From Candidatus Neomicrothrix parvicella RN1 (GTDB lineage: Bacteria > Actinomycetota > Acidimicrobiia > Acidimicrobiales > VFJN01), in the NCBI GenBank assembly GCA_945898515.1, contig CAMDIH010000014.1:1-42059 (forward strand): DNA of 42,059 bases. The letters are read 5' to 3'. Below, piece after piece: positions 23,102 to 31,003 of this stretch. The notes under the pieces were generated by a model. It was not told the origin of the DNA and searched no databases. It saw only the letters and a program-made list of their open reading frames with translations. The translations under genes and the position numbers were made by a program. Position 1 is the stretch's first letter. Each line of letters opens with the position of its first letter.

Positions 23102-24036
23102 CGGACTAGTTGTTCCGACAAGGTCCAGAGGGCATCGGCGGTTTGCCGGTCGAGCGCGTAGCCCCGCACGCCCTCCCGGGCCGCGGGGTCTTCGGTGATC
23201 TGGGCGATGTGGCAGTCCTCCAGGTAGACGCCGCCTTCACCGTCGAGATCGCGCGAGGTGGCGGCGTAGACGCTGGTGGCGGCGCCCTGGGGAATGGTTT
23301 TCCACGGCATCTCTACGGTGGCATCGGCGAGGTGGTCGATGAGGGTCTGCAGCGACTCGTTGGTGAGGTGGCGACCGAGTTCGGTTTGGATGCCGCCGGG
23401 ATGGACGGCGAAGGCCCGCACCCCCTGGGCACGAAAACGGTCGTCGATGCCCACTGCGCACAGCACGTTGGCGGTCTTGGCCCGACCGTAGGCCAGCCAG
23501 GGGTCGTAGGGAACCTGTTCGAAGCCGGGATCGTCGAGGTCGACGTCGCCGAAGCGGTGGCCGGCTGAACTGAGGAGGACCACCCGGGCCCCGCCAGCGG
23601 CGATGAGGGCGGGCATGAGTTGGGTGATGAGCAGGAAATGGCCGAGGTGGTTGGTGCCGAACTGCAACTCGAATCCGTCCACCGTGGTGCCCTTTGGGCA
23701 GGCCATGATGCCAGCGTTAGCGATGAGCACATCGAGGCTGGCATGGTCTTGGAGTAGGTCGTGGGTGAAGGTGCGCACGCTGGCGAGATCGGCGAGATCC
23801 ACCCGACGAAGCTCCAGGTCGGCCTTCGGTGCGCTCGCTCGCACTTCCTCGGCGGCAGCGCCGCCCTTGGTGAGGTCGCGCACCGCCATGATTACCGATG
23901 CCCCGGCGGCGGCGAGGGCCCGGGTGGTCTCGAGGCCGAGCCCGGTGCTGGCACCGGTCACCAGAATCCGCTGGCCGGTGAGGTCGAGGCCGGCGAGGAC
24001 ATCGTCGGTGGTGGCGTGGAAGCCGAAGGTTGTCAT
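23098..24036 (-). CDS. short-chain dehydrogenase/reductase (retinol dehydrogenase-like)
   Basis: 312 residues from ATG 24036, chosen because relatives begin MTxFGF; GTG 24054 is an in-frame alternative. VTGASTGLG is the cofactor loop, and AVRD with Arg after the second strand favours NADP(H). IANAGIMACP, LLSSAGHRFGDVDL (catalytic Ser) and YGRAKTANVL (Tyr and Lys) follow, with FAVHPGGIQTEL after. The C-terminal VYLEDCHIAQ segment is typical of the WW-oxidoreductase/retinol dehydrogenase-like branch that acts on lipophilic alcohols and aldehydes. It overlaps the LLM gene by 4 nt and is divergent from the carbonic anhydrase across about 60 nt. Confidence 0.88.
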   Translation of the reverse strand: MTTFGFHATTDDVLAGLDLTGQRILVTGASTGLGLETTRALAAAGASVIMAVRDLTKGGAAAEEVRASAPKADLELRRVDLADLASVRTFTHDLLQDHASLDVLIANAGIMACPKGTTVDGFELQFGTNHLGHFLLITQLMPALIAAGGARVVLLSSAGHRFGDVDLDDPGFEQVPYDPWLAYGRAKTANVLCAVGIDDRFRAQGVRAFAVHPGGIQTELGRHLTNESLQTLIDHLADATVEMPWKTIPQGAATSVYAATSRDLDGEGGVYLEDCHIAQITEDPAAREGVRGYALDRQTADALWTLSEQLVR

Positions 24037-24096
24037 GGGGTCCGATGTTGGCACGGATTGGGCAGCGGACCTCCTCGCCTGATCGGATAGGGCTTC

Positions 24097-24609
24097 GTGG
24101 ACGACGCCTTCGCTGACCTATTCGACGCCAATGCTCGCTACGCGGCGGCCGGCCACGACGTGGCCGAGACCGGCACGGCCCGCCGGGGTCTGGCCATTCT
24201 CACCTGCATCGACTCTCGGATCGACCCGTTGGCGGTGTTCGGGCTCGAGTCGGGAGACGCCAAGATTCTGCGGAACGCCGGTGCCCGAGTGACGTCGGAC
24301 ATGCTGCGCAGCCTGGCGTTGGCGGTGGCATCCCTCGGAGTCGTGCGCATCGCGGTGGTGCAGCACACCGATTGCAAAATGGCCTCCTCCACCGATGCCG
24401 AGTTGTGCGCCGCGGTGGCCCAAGCCACCGGTCGGCCGGTGGAAGGGTTCGAGCCCCTGGCCATCTCTGATCAGGCTCGGGTGCTGGAAGACGACGTGGC
24501 TCTCCTGCGGGCTAGTCCGCTCATCCCCGAGGGCATCGCAGTGGCCGGGTTGGTGTACGACCTGCACTCCGGCCGACTTGCCCCGGTAATCCCGCCTCCC
24601 GGTGGGTAA
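24097..24609 (+). CDS. beta-class carbonic anhydrase-like protein
   Basis: 170 residues. TCIDSRIDP gives zinc ligand Cys37 with the Asp39-Arg41 dyad; QHTDCKM supplies His90 and Cys93, completing the Cys2His(Asp) site. ILRNAGARVTSDMLRSLALA follows the canonical beta-CA order. Beta-CAs interconvert CO2 and bicarbonate in the cytosol, supplying carboxylases and pH balance. This is a short member, close to the Mtb Rv1284 size class. The start is GTG 24097, with no clear Shine-Dalgarno sequence. The last helix is followed by a proline-rich end (APVIPPPGG). Convergent with the next SDR gene across 16 nt. Confidence 0.87.
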   Translation: MDDAFADLFDANARYAAAGHDVAETGTARRGLAILTCIDSRIDPLAVFGLESGDAKILRNAGARVTSDMLRSLALAVASLGVVRIAVVQHTDCKMASSTDAELCAAVAQATGRPVEGFEPLAISDQARVLEDDVALLRASPLIPEGIAVAGLVYDLHSGRLAPVIPPPGG

Positions 24610-24625
24610 GCCTCCGCCCGACTCG

Positions 24626-25414
24626 CTAACTCAGGCCGAGCATCTTGGTGATGCCGTGGTCACGGCCGGCGGTATAGCCACCGTCGACGGCGAGGGCATG
24701 ACCCGTGACGAAGGATGCGTCCGACGACAGGAGGAAGGCGGCGGCCGCCGCAATCTCCTCCGGCTGGCCGTAGCGACGCAGGGCATGTTCGAGCCGGTAG
24801 CCCGCGGCCACATCCTCCATGCCAGGCATGCTGAAGAGGTCGTGGGTCATCGGGGTCTGGATGAAGCCAGGACAGATGGCGTTGGCGCGAATCCCCGAGG
24901 GCCCGTAGTCGATCGCCAGGTTCTTGGTGAGTAACACCACCCCGCCTTTGGCCGCGTTATAGGCGCTCCCCCCGGCGGTGCCCTCGAGGCCCTCAATGCT
25001 GGCAATGGTCACCAGAGACCCGCGCTCGCCCTGCACCGGGTCCTGACTCAGAAGTTGAGCGATGGCGTGTTTCATCACGAAGAAGGTGCCGGTGAGATTT
25101 ACCCCGATCACGCGCTCCCACTCCCCAGCGTCTAGTTGATGGGCGGGTCCGCCTCCCGCTACCCCAGCCGCGTTCACCACCCCGTCGAGGCGCCCCCCGT
25201 GGGTCACTGCGGCGGTCAGCAGGCCGCTCACGGCGGCCTCGTCGGTCACGTCGGTGGGCACGTACGCCCAGCGGGGGCCGAGGTCGCCGGGCCCGGTGCC
25301 GAGGTCGGCACCCACCACGGTTGCGCCGTCGGCCAACAGGCGCTGGGCGGTGGCCAAGCCGATCCCCGATGTCGCCCCGGTGACCACGACGACCTTGTCT
25401 GTGACGGTGCTCAT
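24626..25414 (-). CDS. short-chain dehydrogenase/reductase
   Basis: 262 residues, a classical SDR. TGATSGIG loop at residues 13-20, GADLG (an Asp after the second strand, favouring NAD), NAAGVAGG, IASIEG (Ser), YNAAKGG (Tyr and Lys) and NAICPGFIQTPM. It ends VDGGYTAGRDHG, the usual tetramer C-terminus. It probably oxidises or reduces a hydroxy/keto group of a lipid or alicyclic compound. AAGGAG is well placed before ATG 25414. It is divergent from an LLM flavin oxidoreductase with only 34 nt between the start codons. Confidence 0.9.
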   Translation of the reverse strand: MSTVTDKVVVVTGATSGIGLATAQRLLADGATVVGADLGTGPGDLGPRWAYVPTDVTDEAAVSGLLTAAVTHGGRLDGVVNAAGVAGGGPAHQLDAGEWERVIGVNLTGTFFVMKHAIAQLLSQDPVQGERGSLVTIASIEGLEGTAGGSAYNAAKGGVVLLTKNLAIDYGPSGIRANAICPGFIQTPMTHDLFSMPGMEDVAAGYRLEHALRRYGQPEEIAAAAAFLLSSDASFVTGHALAVDGGYTAGRDHGITKMLGLS

Positions 25415-25448
25415 AACTGCTCCTTAGTTTTCCGATAGACCATTGTTT
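25415..25448. promoter_or_regulatory. 34-nt A/T-richer divergent control region
   Basis: The gap holds the SDR ribosome site (AAGGAG on the reverse strand) and an A/T-rich core around TTAGTTTTCCGATAGACC. Two promoters must overlap here or extend into the genes, so expression of the two is probably linked. No clear hexamers assigned. Confidence 0.3.
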
Positions 25449-26552
25449 ATGCGCTTCGCTTTGTTCTACGAGATTCCGGTACCCCGCCCGTGGGGGCCGG
25501 ATTCAGAGCGACTGGCCTACCAGCAGACCATCGAGCAAGCCGTGGCTGGGGAACAATACGGCTGGGACGCGTTTTGGACGGTAGAGCACCATTTCTTGGA
25601 GGAGTACTCCCACTGCTCGAACCCTGAGGTGCTCTTCGGGGCCATTGCCGCCCGGACGGAGCGAATGCGACTGGGCTTCGGGGTGCGCCTGATGCCGAAG
25701 CCGTACAACCACCCGATCCGCACGGCGGAGTCGGTGGCGGTGCTCGACCTCATCTCCAACGGACGCGTCGACATGGGTACCGGCCGCTCTTCCACCCGGG
25801 CCGAACTGGAGGGCTTCGGGATCGATCCCGCCGACACGCGGGCCATGTGGCAGGAGGCGATTGGTCACGTCGTGGGCTGTTGGACCAACGACGAGTACGA
25901 GTTCGAGGGCAAGCACTGGTCGATGCCGCGCCGACGCGTGTTGCCCAAGCCCATCCAGGCGCCCCACCCGCCGATCTGGGGGGCCACCAGTTCCGAGGAC
26001 GGCCACCGGCAAGTGGGGGGCCTCGGTCTGGGCTTGTGTTCCTTCGCGGTGGGCGTGGCCCCCGAAGAGGTGAAGGAAAAGATCGATATCTATCGGCAGG
26101 CCATCTCCACCTGCACGGCGCCACTCGGGGCCTACGTGCACAACCAGGCGTCCACCTTCACGATGGCGGTTTGTGCCCCCACTACCGCCGAAGCCCGAGC
26201 CACGGCGCGAGAGAGTTTTGAGTGGTACCCGAAGGCCGGGGCCCGGCTCATCGCCTCGGTGGCTGACATGCAGGCTGACCGCGGCCAGGATCTCGGTTCT
26301 TATGCGTACGCCGCCGACCTCAAACAGGTGGCCGACGATGGCTCGCTCGACTTTCTCGATCTCGAGTATCTCGAGGGGATCGGCGCCTGTGTGCTGGGTA
26401 CCCCCGATGAGTGCATCGCGACCTGTCGGCGCTACGAGGCGGCCGGGGTGGACCAACTTCTGTGCCTCGTGAATCCCTACAAGATCCCCCACGATGCCGT
26501 CATGCAGACCATCCGCATGATGGGCGAGCACGTCATCCCGGCCTTCCGCTGA
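25449..26552 (+). CDS. LLM-class flavin-dependent oxidoreductase (luciferase alpha-like)
   Basis: 367 residues from ATG 25449 (TTG 25443 is also open). The barrel carries WTVEHHFLEEYSHCSNPEV; the EHH signature and RMRLGFGVRLMP, GRVDMGTGRSS and HPPIWGATSSEDG segments place it with FMN-type bacterial luciferase-like monooxygenases rather than the F420-specific branch. Such enzymes insert oxygen into aldehydes, ketones or heterocycles using reduced flavin supplied by a partner. The region after 250 (VDQLLCLVNPYKIPHDAV) is a typical family end. It is divergent from an SDR and followed, 69 nt later, by an enoyl-CoA hydratase. Confidence 0.88.
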   Translation: MRFALFYEIPVPRPWGPDSERLAYQQTIEQAVAGEQYGWDAFWTVEHHFLEEYSHCSNPEVLFGAIAARTERMRLGFGVRLMPKPYNHPIRTAESVAVLDLISNGRVDMGTGRSSTRAELEGFGIDPADTRAMWQEAIGHVVGCWTNDEYEFEGKHWSMPRRRVLPKPIQAPHPPIWGATSSEDGHRQVGGLGLGLCSFAVGVAPEEVKEKIDIYRQAISTCTAPLGAYVHNQASTFTMAVCAPTTAEARATARESFEWYPKAGARLIASVADMQADRGQDLGSYAYAADLKQVADDGSLDFLDLEYLEGIGACVLGTPDECIATCRRYEAAGVDQLLCLVNPYKIPHDAVMQTIRMMGEHVIPAFR

Positions 26553-26621
26553 TCGGGGTGCGGAGGGGTCGCGATTGTTGGCGTGTGGTCGGGCAGGCCA
26601 CCGGCCGCTAAACCTTCAGGC

Positions 26622-27431
26622 ATGTCTGATCCCGCTGTCCTCGTGGAGCGCCACGACCATGTCCTCACCATCACGCTGAACCGACCGGAGAAGCGCAACG
26701 CCTTCAATGCGGAGATGCTCTGCCTGCTGGGCGATGCGTGGGACCTGCTCGATGCCGACGACGATCTTCGGGTGGGGGTGATGACCGGTGCGGGCGGCAA
26801 CTTCTCCGCCGGGGCCGACCTGGATCGGCTCGTGGGCGCTCTCATCTCAGGCCAGCCCGCCGAGGACGAGTACGAAGAACGGATCCGGCAGGATTTCACC
26901 CTCATCTACAAAGGGTTCCTCAAGGATCATTATGTGAAGAAGCCGATTGTGGCGGCAGTGGAGGGCTACTGCTACGCCGGTGGGATGGAAATCCTCCAGG
27001 CCTTCGACATCCGCGTGGTAGCGGAAAACGCGCAACTCGCCGTTTCGGAGGTGCAACGGGGCCTGTTCCCAATGTCGGCCAGCACGATCCGCCTGCCCCG
27101 TCAGATTCCCTACACCGTGGCGATGGACCTGCTCATTGTGGGCAACCCGATCACGGGGGCGCGGGCGTATGAAGTGGGATTGGCTAGCCACGTCACCCCC
27201 GGTGGCGGGGCGCTGGCCGTGGCCCAAGAGGTGGCGGAGCGCATCTCCGCCAATGGCCCGCTGGCGGTGCGCAACATCAAAGCCTCGGTGATCGCCGCCC
27301 TCGAACTCACCGAGGCCGATGCCTTCGCCCGTGAGTTGGAACTGGGCATGGAGGTCATGGCGAGTCAGGACGCTCGGGAAGGACCCCGGGCGTTCATGGA
27401 GAAGCGCAAACCCAACTTCACTGGGACCTGA
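26622..27431 (+). CDS. enoyl-CoA hydratase/isomerase (crotonase family)
   Basis: 269 residues. LTITLNRPEKRNAFNAEM opens the fold. GNFSAGADLD and GYCYAGGMEIL form the two oxyanion-hole loops; a Glu in the second and another in AVSEVQRGLFP occupy the usual acid/base positions. Crotonases hydrate or isomerise enoyl-CoA esters in beta-oxidation and in steroid-ring degradation. The insert between residues 70 and 100 (LISGQPAEDEYEERIRQDF) is a little longer than in the minimal enzyme. The gene starts at ATG 26622 and may be co-transcribed with the preceding luciferase-like gene. Confidence 0.9.
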   Translation: MSDPAVLVERHDHVLTITLNRPEKRNAFNAEMLCLLGDAWDLLDADDDLRVGVMTGAGGNFSAGADLDRLVGALISGQPAEDEYEERIRQDFTLIYKGFLKDHYVKKPIVAAVEGYCYAGGMEILQAFDIRVVAENAQLAVSEVQRGLFPMSASTIRLPRQIPYTVAMDLLIVGNPITGARAYEVGLASHVTPGGGALAVAQEVAERISANGPLAVRNIKASVIAALELTEADAFARELELGMEVMASQDAREGPRAFMEKRKPNFTGT

Positions 27432-27448
27432 AACGGCGGGCCGCTGGC

Positions 27449-27516
27449 TAAGGTCATAGCGACCACCGGTCGGGCGCTGGGCGTTGTGCCGGTTCATTTG
27501 CATCTGCAACAGGAGG
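27449..27516 (+). promoter_or_regulatory. candidate promoter (TAAGGT) and strong AGGAGG ribosome site before the small basic protein
   Basis: TAAGGT (27449-27454) is -10-like. A leader of about 60 nt would follow, ending in a perfect AGGAGG at 27511-27516, 6 nt before ATG 27523. The strong ribosome site is the best evidence that the small gene is real. Confidence 0.45.
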
Positions 27517-27522
27517 CTCACC

Positions 27523-27711
27523 ATGGCGAAAAAGCCGTCCCGCTCCGGCGGCCGTGTCACTCCCAAGGGCACGCAGCCCGCTGGTTCCAAGTCGGCCAGC
27601 CCGCCACCGGCCCGGCCCACCTTCGACCCTGGTCGCCAGCCCGCCCCGCCCAGTCGCCCGGGGACCGTCCCCGCCGGTCCCACCCGCTCCGGGCGTCGCG
27701 GCAACCGCTAG
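27523..27711 (+). CDS. small basic Pro/Arg/Lys-rich protein, unknown function
   Basis: 62 residues: MAKKPSRSGGRVTPKGTQPA, then Pro-rich sequence (PPPARPTFDPGRQPAPPSRP) and a basic end TRSGRRGNR. Low complexity, no hydrophobic helix, strongly positive, probably disordered. The perfect AGGAGG at the right distance and a stable stem-loop right after it (27735-27755) support a real, well-translated gene. Its composition resembles the basic tail of the convergent DEAD-box helicase, which suggests nucleic-acid binding, but that is only analogy. I recognise no family. Confidence 0.65.
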   Translation: MAKKPSRSGGRVTPKGTQPAGSKSASPPPARPTFDPGRQPAPPSRPGTVPAGPTRSGRRGNR

Positions 27712-27734
27712 CCCCACCCGGCGTCGTCGCGGCA

Positions 27735-27755
27735 TCGGGCCAGACGGTGGCCCGA
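27735..27755. terminator. 8-bp perfect stem-loop between convergent small gene and helicase
   Basis: TCGGGCCA-GACGG-TGGCCCGA has perfect 8-bp arms and a 5-nt loop, in the 87-nt convergent gap. It could stop transcription from both sides. No T-run on either strand. Confidence 0.52.
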
Positions 27756-27798
27756 ACCAACGACGGAACGCGTAGGCGGGGGTAACGGGAGGGTTGGC

Positions 27799-29235
27799 TT
27801 AGCGGCTGCGTCGGCGTGCGTTGCCACTGGCGGGGCGGCCCGGGCGGGCGGCTCCAGCACCAGTGGGTCGTCTACCGGGCTTAGCTTTGCCACCGGTACT
27901 GGCCGGCTTGGGGCGGGGGGTCCAATCCCCCTCCGACACGGCGCGGGGGCTCGCGCCCTTGCGGTGTCCCTTGCCCCGGGTGGGCTTGGAGTTGCCCGGT
28001 CGGGCCGGTCGGGCCGGTCGGGGGCGGTCCTCGGCCCGGGCCCGTTGGCGGCGTGACACACCGTCGAGACCGTCGCCGCGATCCACCGGCGGGGGTGGAG
28101 TGGCGGCCAGTACCGACGCGGCGGTAGCCACGGTCGCCGCCTCGATGGGCTCCCGGCGCCGAAGTTCCCGCTGCATCTTGCGCACGTCTTTTTCCTTCTC
28201 GGGGGAGACGAGCGTGATCACCGTTCCTGGCTCGCCAGCCCGGCCGGTACGACCGGAGCGATGGACGTAGTCCTTGTCGGTGGCGGGTGGGTCGTACTGC
28301 AGGACGCAGGCCACCCCGTCTACGTGGATGCCGCGAGCGGCAACGTCGGTGGCCACCAGCACGTGCACATCGCCCTTGCCGAACGCTCGCAAGGCCTTCT
28401 CGCGCTGGCTCTGGCTGCGGTCACCGTGGATGGCTTCGGAGCGGATCCCGGCTTTGTTCAACTGTTTCGACAGACGTTCGGCACCGTGGCGGGTCCGACT
28501 GAAGACGATGGCCGGCCAGCACCGCTGGACGATGGCGGTGGCCACCTCGATGCGATCGGCGTGGGACACGGCCCAGAAGCGATGGGTGACCTCGCCCTGT
28601 ACCTCCAGCGAGGCCGCCTCGTGATGTGCCGGGTTCGTTTGGTAATTGCGGATGAGCACGTCAACATCGCCGTCGAGGGTGGCGGAGAAGAGCATGGTCT
28701 GGCGCTTTTTGTTGGTGAGGTCGAGAAGGCGACGGACTTCAGGGAGGAATCCCATGTCGGCCATGCGGTCGGCTTCGTCGATCACCACGATGCTCACGTC
28801 GTCGAGGCGCAACGAGCCGCGCTCGAGAAGGTCTTTGAGACGACCGGGGGTGGCCACCACTACCTCGACGCCCTTGGCGAGGGCACGCATCTGGCGGTCC
28901 ATGCCAGCACCGCCGTACACCGCTAGCACCTCGGTCTTGGTCCCCCAGCACAGGGCCGTCAGTTGGTCTTGCACCTGCGACGCCAGTTCCCGGGTGGGTA
29001 CCAACACCAGTGCCTTGGGGCGGCGGGGGGCTGCCTTGGCCACCTGGGCCAGCAACGGAAGGCCGAAGGCGATGGTCTTGCCGGAGCCGGTGGGGGCCTT
29101 GCCGCACACGTCGCGGCCGGCGAGGGCATCGGGAAGGGTGGCAGCCTGCACCGGGAACGGCTCGGCGATACCGAGGAATTCCAGGCGCTCACACAGGCGA
29201 GTGGGCACGCCGAGTGAGGCAAAGGTGGTGGACAT
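27799..29235 (-). CDS. DEAD-box ATP-dependent RNA helicase
   Basis: 478 residues. Q-motif region (TTFASLGVP, FPVQAATLPDALAGRD), Walker A APTGSGKT (residues 47-54), PTRELASQV, TPGRLKDLL, VIDEADRM (DEAD), FSATLDG (SAT), then the second RecA domain with ATDVAARGIHVDGV and HRSGRTGRAGE. All helicase motifs are intact. The last ~120 residues form a disordered basic Arg/Pro/Gly tail ending GNARRRSR, common in RhlE/CsdA-type helicases and used for RNA binding. Likely roles are ribosome assembly, mRNA turnover or cold adaptation. The start is ATG 29235; the frame stays open upstream to 29430, but that part is non-conserved leader. Confidence 0.93.
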   Translation of the reverse strand: MSTTFASLGVPTRLCERLEFLGIAEPFPVQAATLPDALAGRDVCGKAPTGSGKTIAFGLPLLAQVAKAAPRRPKALVLVPTRELASQVQDQLTALCWGTKTEVLAVYGGAGMDRQMRALAKGVEVVVATPGRLKDLLERGSLRLDDVSIVVIDEADRMADMGFLPEVRRLLDLTNKKRQTMLFSATLDGDVDVLIRNYQTNPAHHEAASLEVQGEVTHRFWAVSHADRIEVATAIVQRCWPAIVFSRTRHGAERLSKQLNKAGIRSEAIHGDRSQSQREKALRAFGKGDVHVLVATDVAARGIHVDGVACVLQYDPPATDKDYVHRSGRTGRAGEPGTVITLVSPEKEKDVRKMQRELRRREPIEAATVATAASVLAATPPPPVDRGDGLDGVSRRQRARAEDRPRPARPARPGNSKPTRGKGHRKGASPRAVSEGDWTPRPKPASTGGKAKPGRRPTGAGAARPGRPASGNARRRSR

Positions 29236-29407
29236 GGGGGGGGTTCTCCGGCATTGAGCGGCAGGTACGCGCGCACACTCGATGGGAGAGATCGACCGGT
29301 GGCCAATCTCGTGTCGAGTGCAGCGATACGCACGCTGCTGAGGGGTGGCAGTCTCAAGCCACAGCTCGACACGGCCCGCCAGCGACTGCTGGCGCATGAA
29401 CACTGTA
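29236..29407 (-). promoter_or_regulatory. helicase promoter and ~160-nt structured 5' leader
   Basis: Reverse-strand TACAGT (29402-29407) is a good -10 box and predicts a start near 29395. The leader would begin at once with a perfect hairpin, CGCCAGC-AGTC-GCTGGCG (29377-29394), and run about 160 nt to ATG 29235. Long structured leaders often control RNA-helicase genes by temperature or autoregulation; that role here is inferred. A matching -35 was not found. Confidence 0.45.
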
Positions 29408-29632
29408 GCGGTCCTTGCGCCCAATACCACTATCGGGGGCGCGCCGGGGTGGTTGGGGGGGCACCGGTGCGAAGTCGATCCCCATTTCCGCCATGGCCGC
29501 TACCGCGGCCGCCTTCACTTCGGGGCCGGGCTCGGAGCCGCCGGACCACGCAGTGGCTTGCTCGCCGGCCGGGTGGGTGAACCAGCCCAGGGCCATCTGT
29601 GATCGGCCGGCATTGTGCACGCACAGAAACAA
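29354..29632 (-). pseudogene. arsC: truncated arsenate reductase (ArsC, LMW-phosphatase type)
   Basis: FLCVHNAGRSQMALGWF holds the CxxNxxRS phosphatase-like active site of thioredoxin-coupled arsenate reductases, and WSGGSEPGPEV and MAEMGIDFA follow as in intact enzymes. Recognisable sequence stops at about 29468, after ~55 residues; the rest is unrelated and runs into the helicase promoter. The C-terminal half with the other redox Cys residues is missing, so it cannot work. The only plausible start codon left is TTG at 29632. It would have been the third gene of an arsR-aquaporin-arsC operon. Confidence 0.78.
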
Positions 29633-29645
29633 GACGGTGGGCGGC

Positions 29646-30197
29646 TCACGGTCCGGTATCGAGGGTCTCCTGGAGGGAGGGTTCGGGCTCGGGCTCGGGG
29701 AACAGGACCGGGTGACCGCGACGGCCAGGCCTGCGCCGATGAGCTGGGCGGCGATGAAGCCGGGGGCGGAGGAGGGGGCGATGCCGGCGAACGTGTTCGT
29801 CAGGGTGCGGGCCAGGGCGACCGACGGGGTTGGCGAAGCTGGTGGACGACGCGAACCAGTAGGCGGCGCCGATGTAGCCCGCCACCGCGATCGGGACGGC
29901 GGCGCGCCGACCGCTCCGCACCACCCCGAAGCTCACGGTGAGCAGCCCGAAGGTGGCGACCACCTCCGAGAGGAACGTGGCCGCGGTGAGACGATCGTGA
30001 GTGGACAGCGCTACCGGGGGAAGCGCAAACATCACGTTGGCCACCATCGCACCGAGGCACCCACCCGCGATCGGGGCGCCCAGATAGGGAGCGACGAGGC
30101 GACGCTTCGTCTTGCCCGTGACGAACTCGACGAGGGTGACCGCCGGGTTGAAGTGGCCGCCGAGACGGGGATGGAGGAGCGCTGCCCAGTTGCCCCA
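29646..30197 (-). pseudogene. broken aquaporin/MIP-family channel gene of an arsenic operon
   Basis: From 30197 the reverse strand reads WGNWAALLHPRLGGHFNPAV: the first NPA box of an aquaporin without its first helices. It continues in frame through helices (FLSEVVATFGLLTVSFGVV) to FANP, the second half-helix, at 29826-29837. One extra base near 29825 then shifts the frame; the true sequence continues as SVALARTLTNTFAGI and GFIAAQLIGAGLAVAVT. A second, opposite shift near 29710 restores the frame for FPEPEPEPSLQETLDTGP and TGA at 29646. The N-terminal loss plus two indels make it a pseudogene. AqpS-like channels in ars operons release arsenite produced by ArsC. Confidence 0.78.
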
Positions 30198-30444
30198 GGG
30201 CGCCGGCCACCTCAGTCAGTACGGCGCGATCGAGGACCTAGTAGGTGAAGGCACCGCACCGTTCGGCTCGCACCACGCCCGCCTGACGCAGGGCGCGAGG
30301 GTGGTCACTGATCAAGGGCTGGGCGAGGGTGAGATCGTCTACGAGATGGCATACGCACAAATCCTGGCGGGCCAGGCGTTGCACGATGCTCCATCGGATC
30401 GGCTCCCCGAGGAGTGTGAGGAGTCCCGTCGGCGACACCGACAC
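30193..30444 (-). pseudogene. arsR: ArsR-family repressor gene with amber stop and lost 3' end
   Basis: GTG 30444 opens a winged-helix ArsR protein: LLTLLGEPIRWSIVQRLARQ, the CVC metal-binding site (DLCVCHLVDDL), LAQPLISDHPRALRQAGVV and AFTY. A TAG at 30238-30240 stands one residue after FTY, where relatives usually have a second Tyr or similar. Beyond it the same frame still reads VLDRAVLTEVAGALG, clearly the old C-terminus, to about 30193. There it runs directly into the interior of the aquaporin gene in another frame, a deletion junction. Substitutions in the recognition region (DHPRAL for the usual HHLRxL) also suggest decay. The protein is probably inactive. Confidence 0.75.
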
Positions 30445-30592
30445 ATCAACGGAGATACAGATCGATCTTGCTGCATCTCACGGGGACCGCAAGCCCACTG
30501 GAGGAGTGGCTGGAACCGGGAGGGTCGCCGCACGCGCTACCGTCGCATGTTGCCGCGGAACGCCCGTTCCCCACTTGACCCGGGAGAATCTA

Positions 30593-30982
30593 ATGGCCCA
30601 CCAGTTCCTGTCCGATGAGTGGCTCGCCGAAGTTCAGAAATTGGCCGAAGAGAGCGATGGCGAGGGCGGATTTCCGGTCGATGCCAAGATCAACATGGTG
30701 GTGACCGGTGGCCCCGCCGGCGACCGCGAACTCCATGTTTCCGACGGATCCTTCGGGGCGGGCCTCATCGAGGCGCCCACCAAGATCACCTTGGCCTACA
30801 CCCTGGCCCGTCAGATGTTCGTCGAAGGGAACCAAACGGCCGCCATGCAGGCCTTTATGGGGGGCCAGATCAAGGTGGAAGGCGACATGACCAAGTTGAT
30901 GGCCATGCAGAACAGCGGGGGCGATCCGGCGGCCGCCGCCGCCATGCAGGCCAAGTTGCTGGAGATCACCGCTCCCGACTGA
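30593..30982 (+). CDS. SCP2 sterol-carrier domain protein
   Basis: 129 residues, a stand-alone SCP2 fold: WLAEVQKLAEESDG helix, INMVVTGGPAGDRELHVS strands, then ITLAYTLARQMFVEGNQTAAMQAFMGGQIKVEGDMTKLMAMQ, the typical hydrophobic-tunnel helices and GKIKVEGD-type loop. It binds sterols, fatty acids or acyl-CoA and ferries them to enzymes. There is no signal peptide. ATG 30593 has GGGAG at a 7-nt spacing; the open frame upstream (from 30329) runs through the decayed ars region and is not coding. The SDR 21 nt downstream is probably co-transcribed. Confidence 0.88.
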   Translation: MAHQFLSDEWLAEVQKLAEESDGEGGFPVDAKINMVVTGGPAGDRELHVSDGSFGAGLIEAPTKITLAYTLARQMFVEGNQTAAMQAFMGGQIKVEGDMTKLMAMQNSGGDPAAAAAMQAKLLEITAPD

Positions 30983-31003
30983 ACCCACTAGGAGGCAAGG
31001 CCC

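Noticed and set aside
29646-30197. Programmed frameshifting in the aquaporin gene
   Set aside because: The N-terminus is missing, no slippery site was noticed, and both neighbouring genes are also broken; decay explains all of it.
30329-30592. N-terminal extension of the SCP2 protein from 30329
   Set aside because: It runs antisense through the arsR remnant and is not SCP2-like; GGGAG before ATG 30593 marks the real start.
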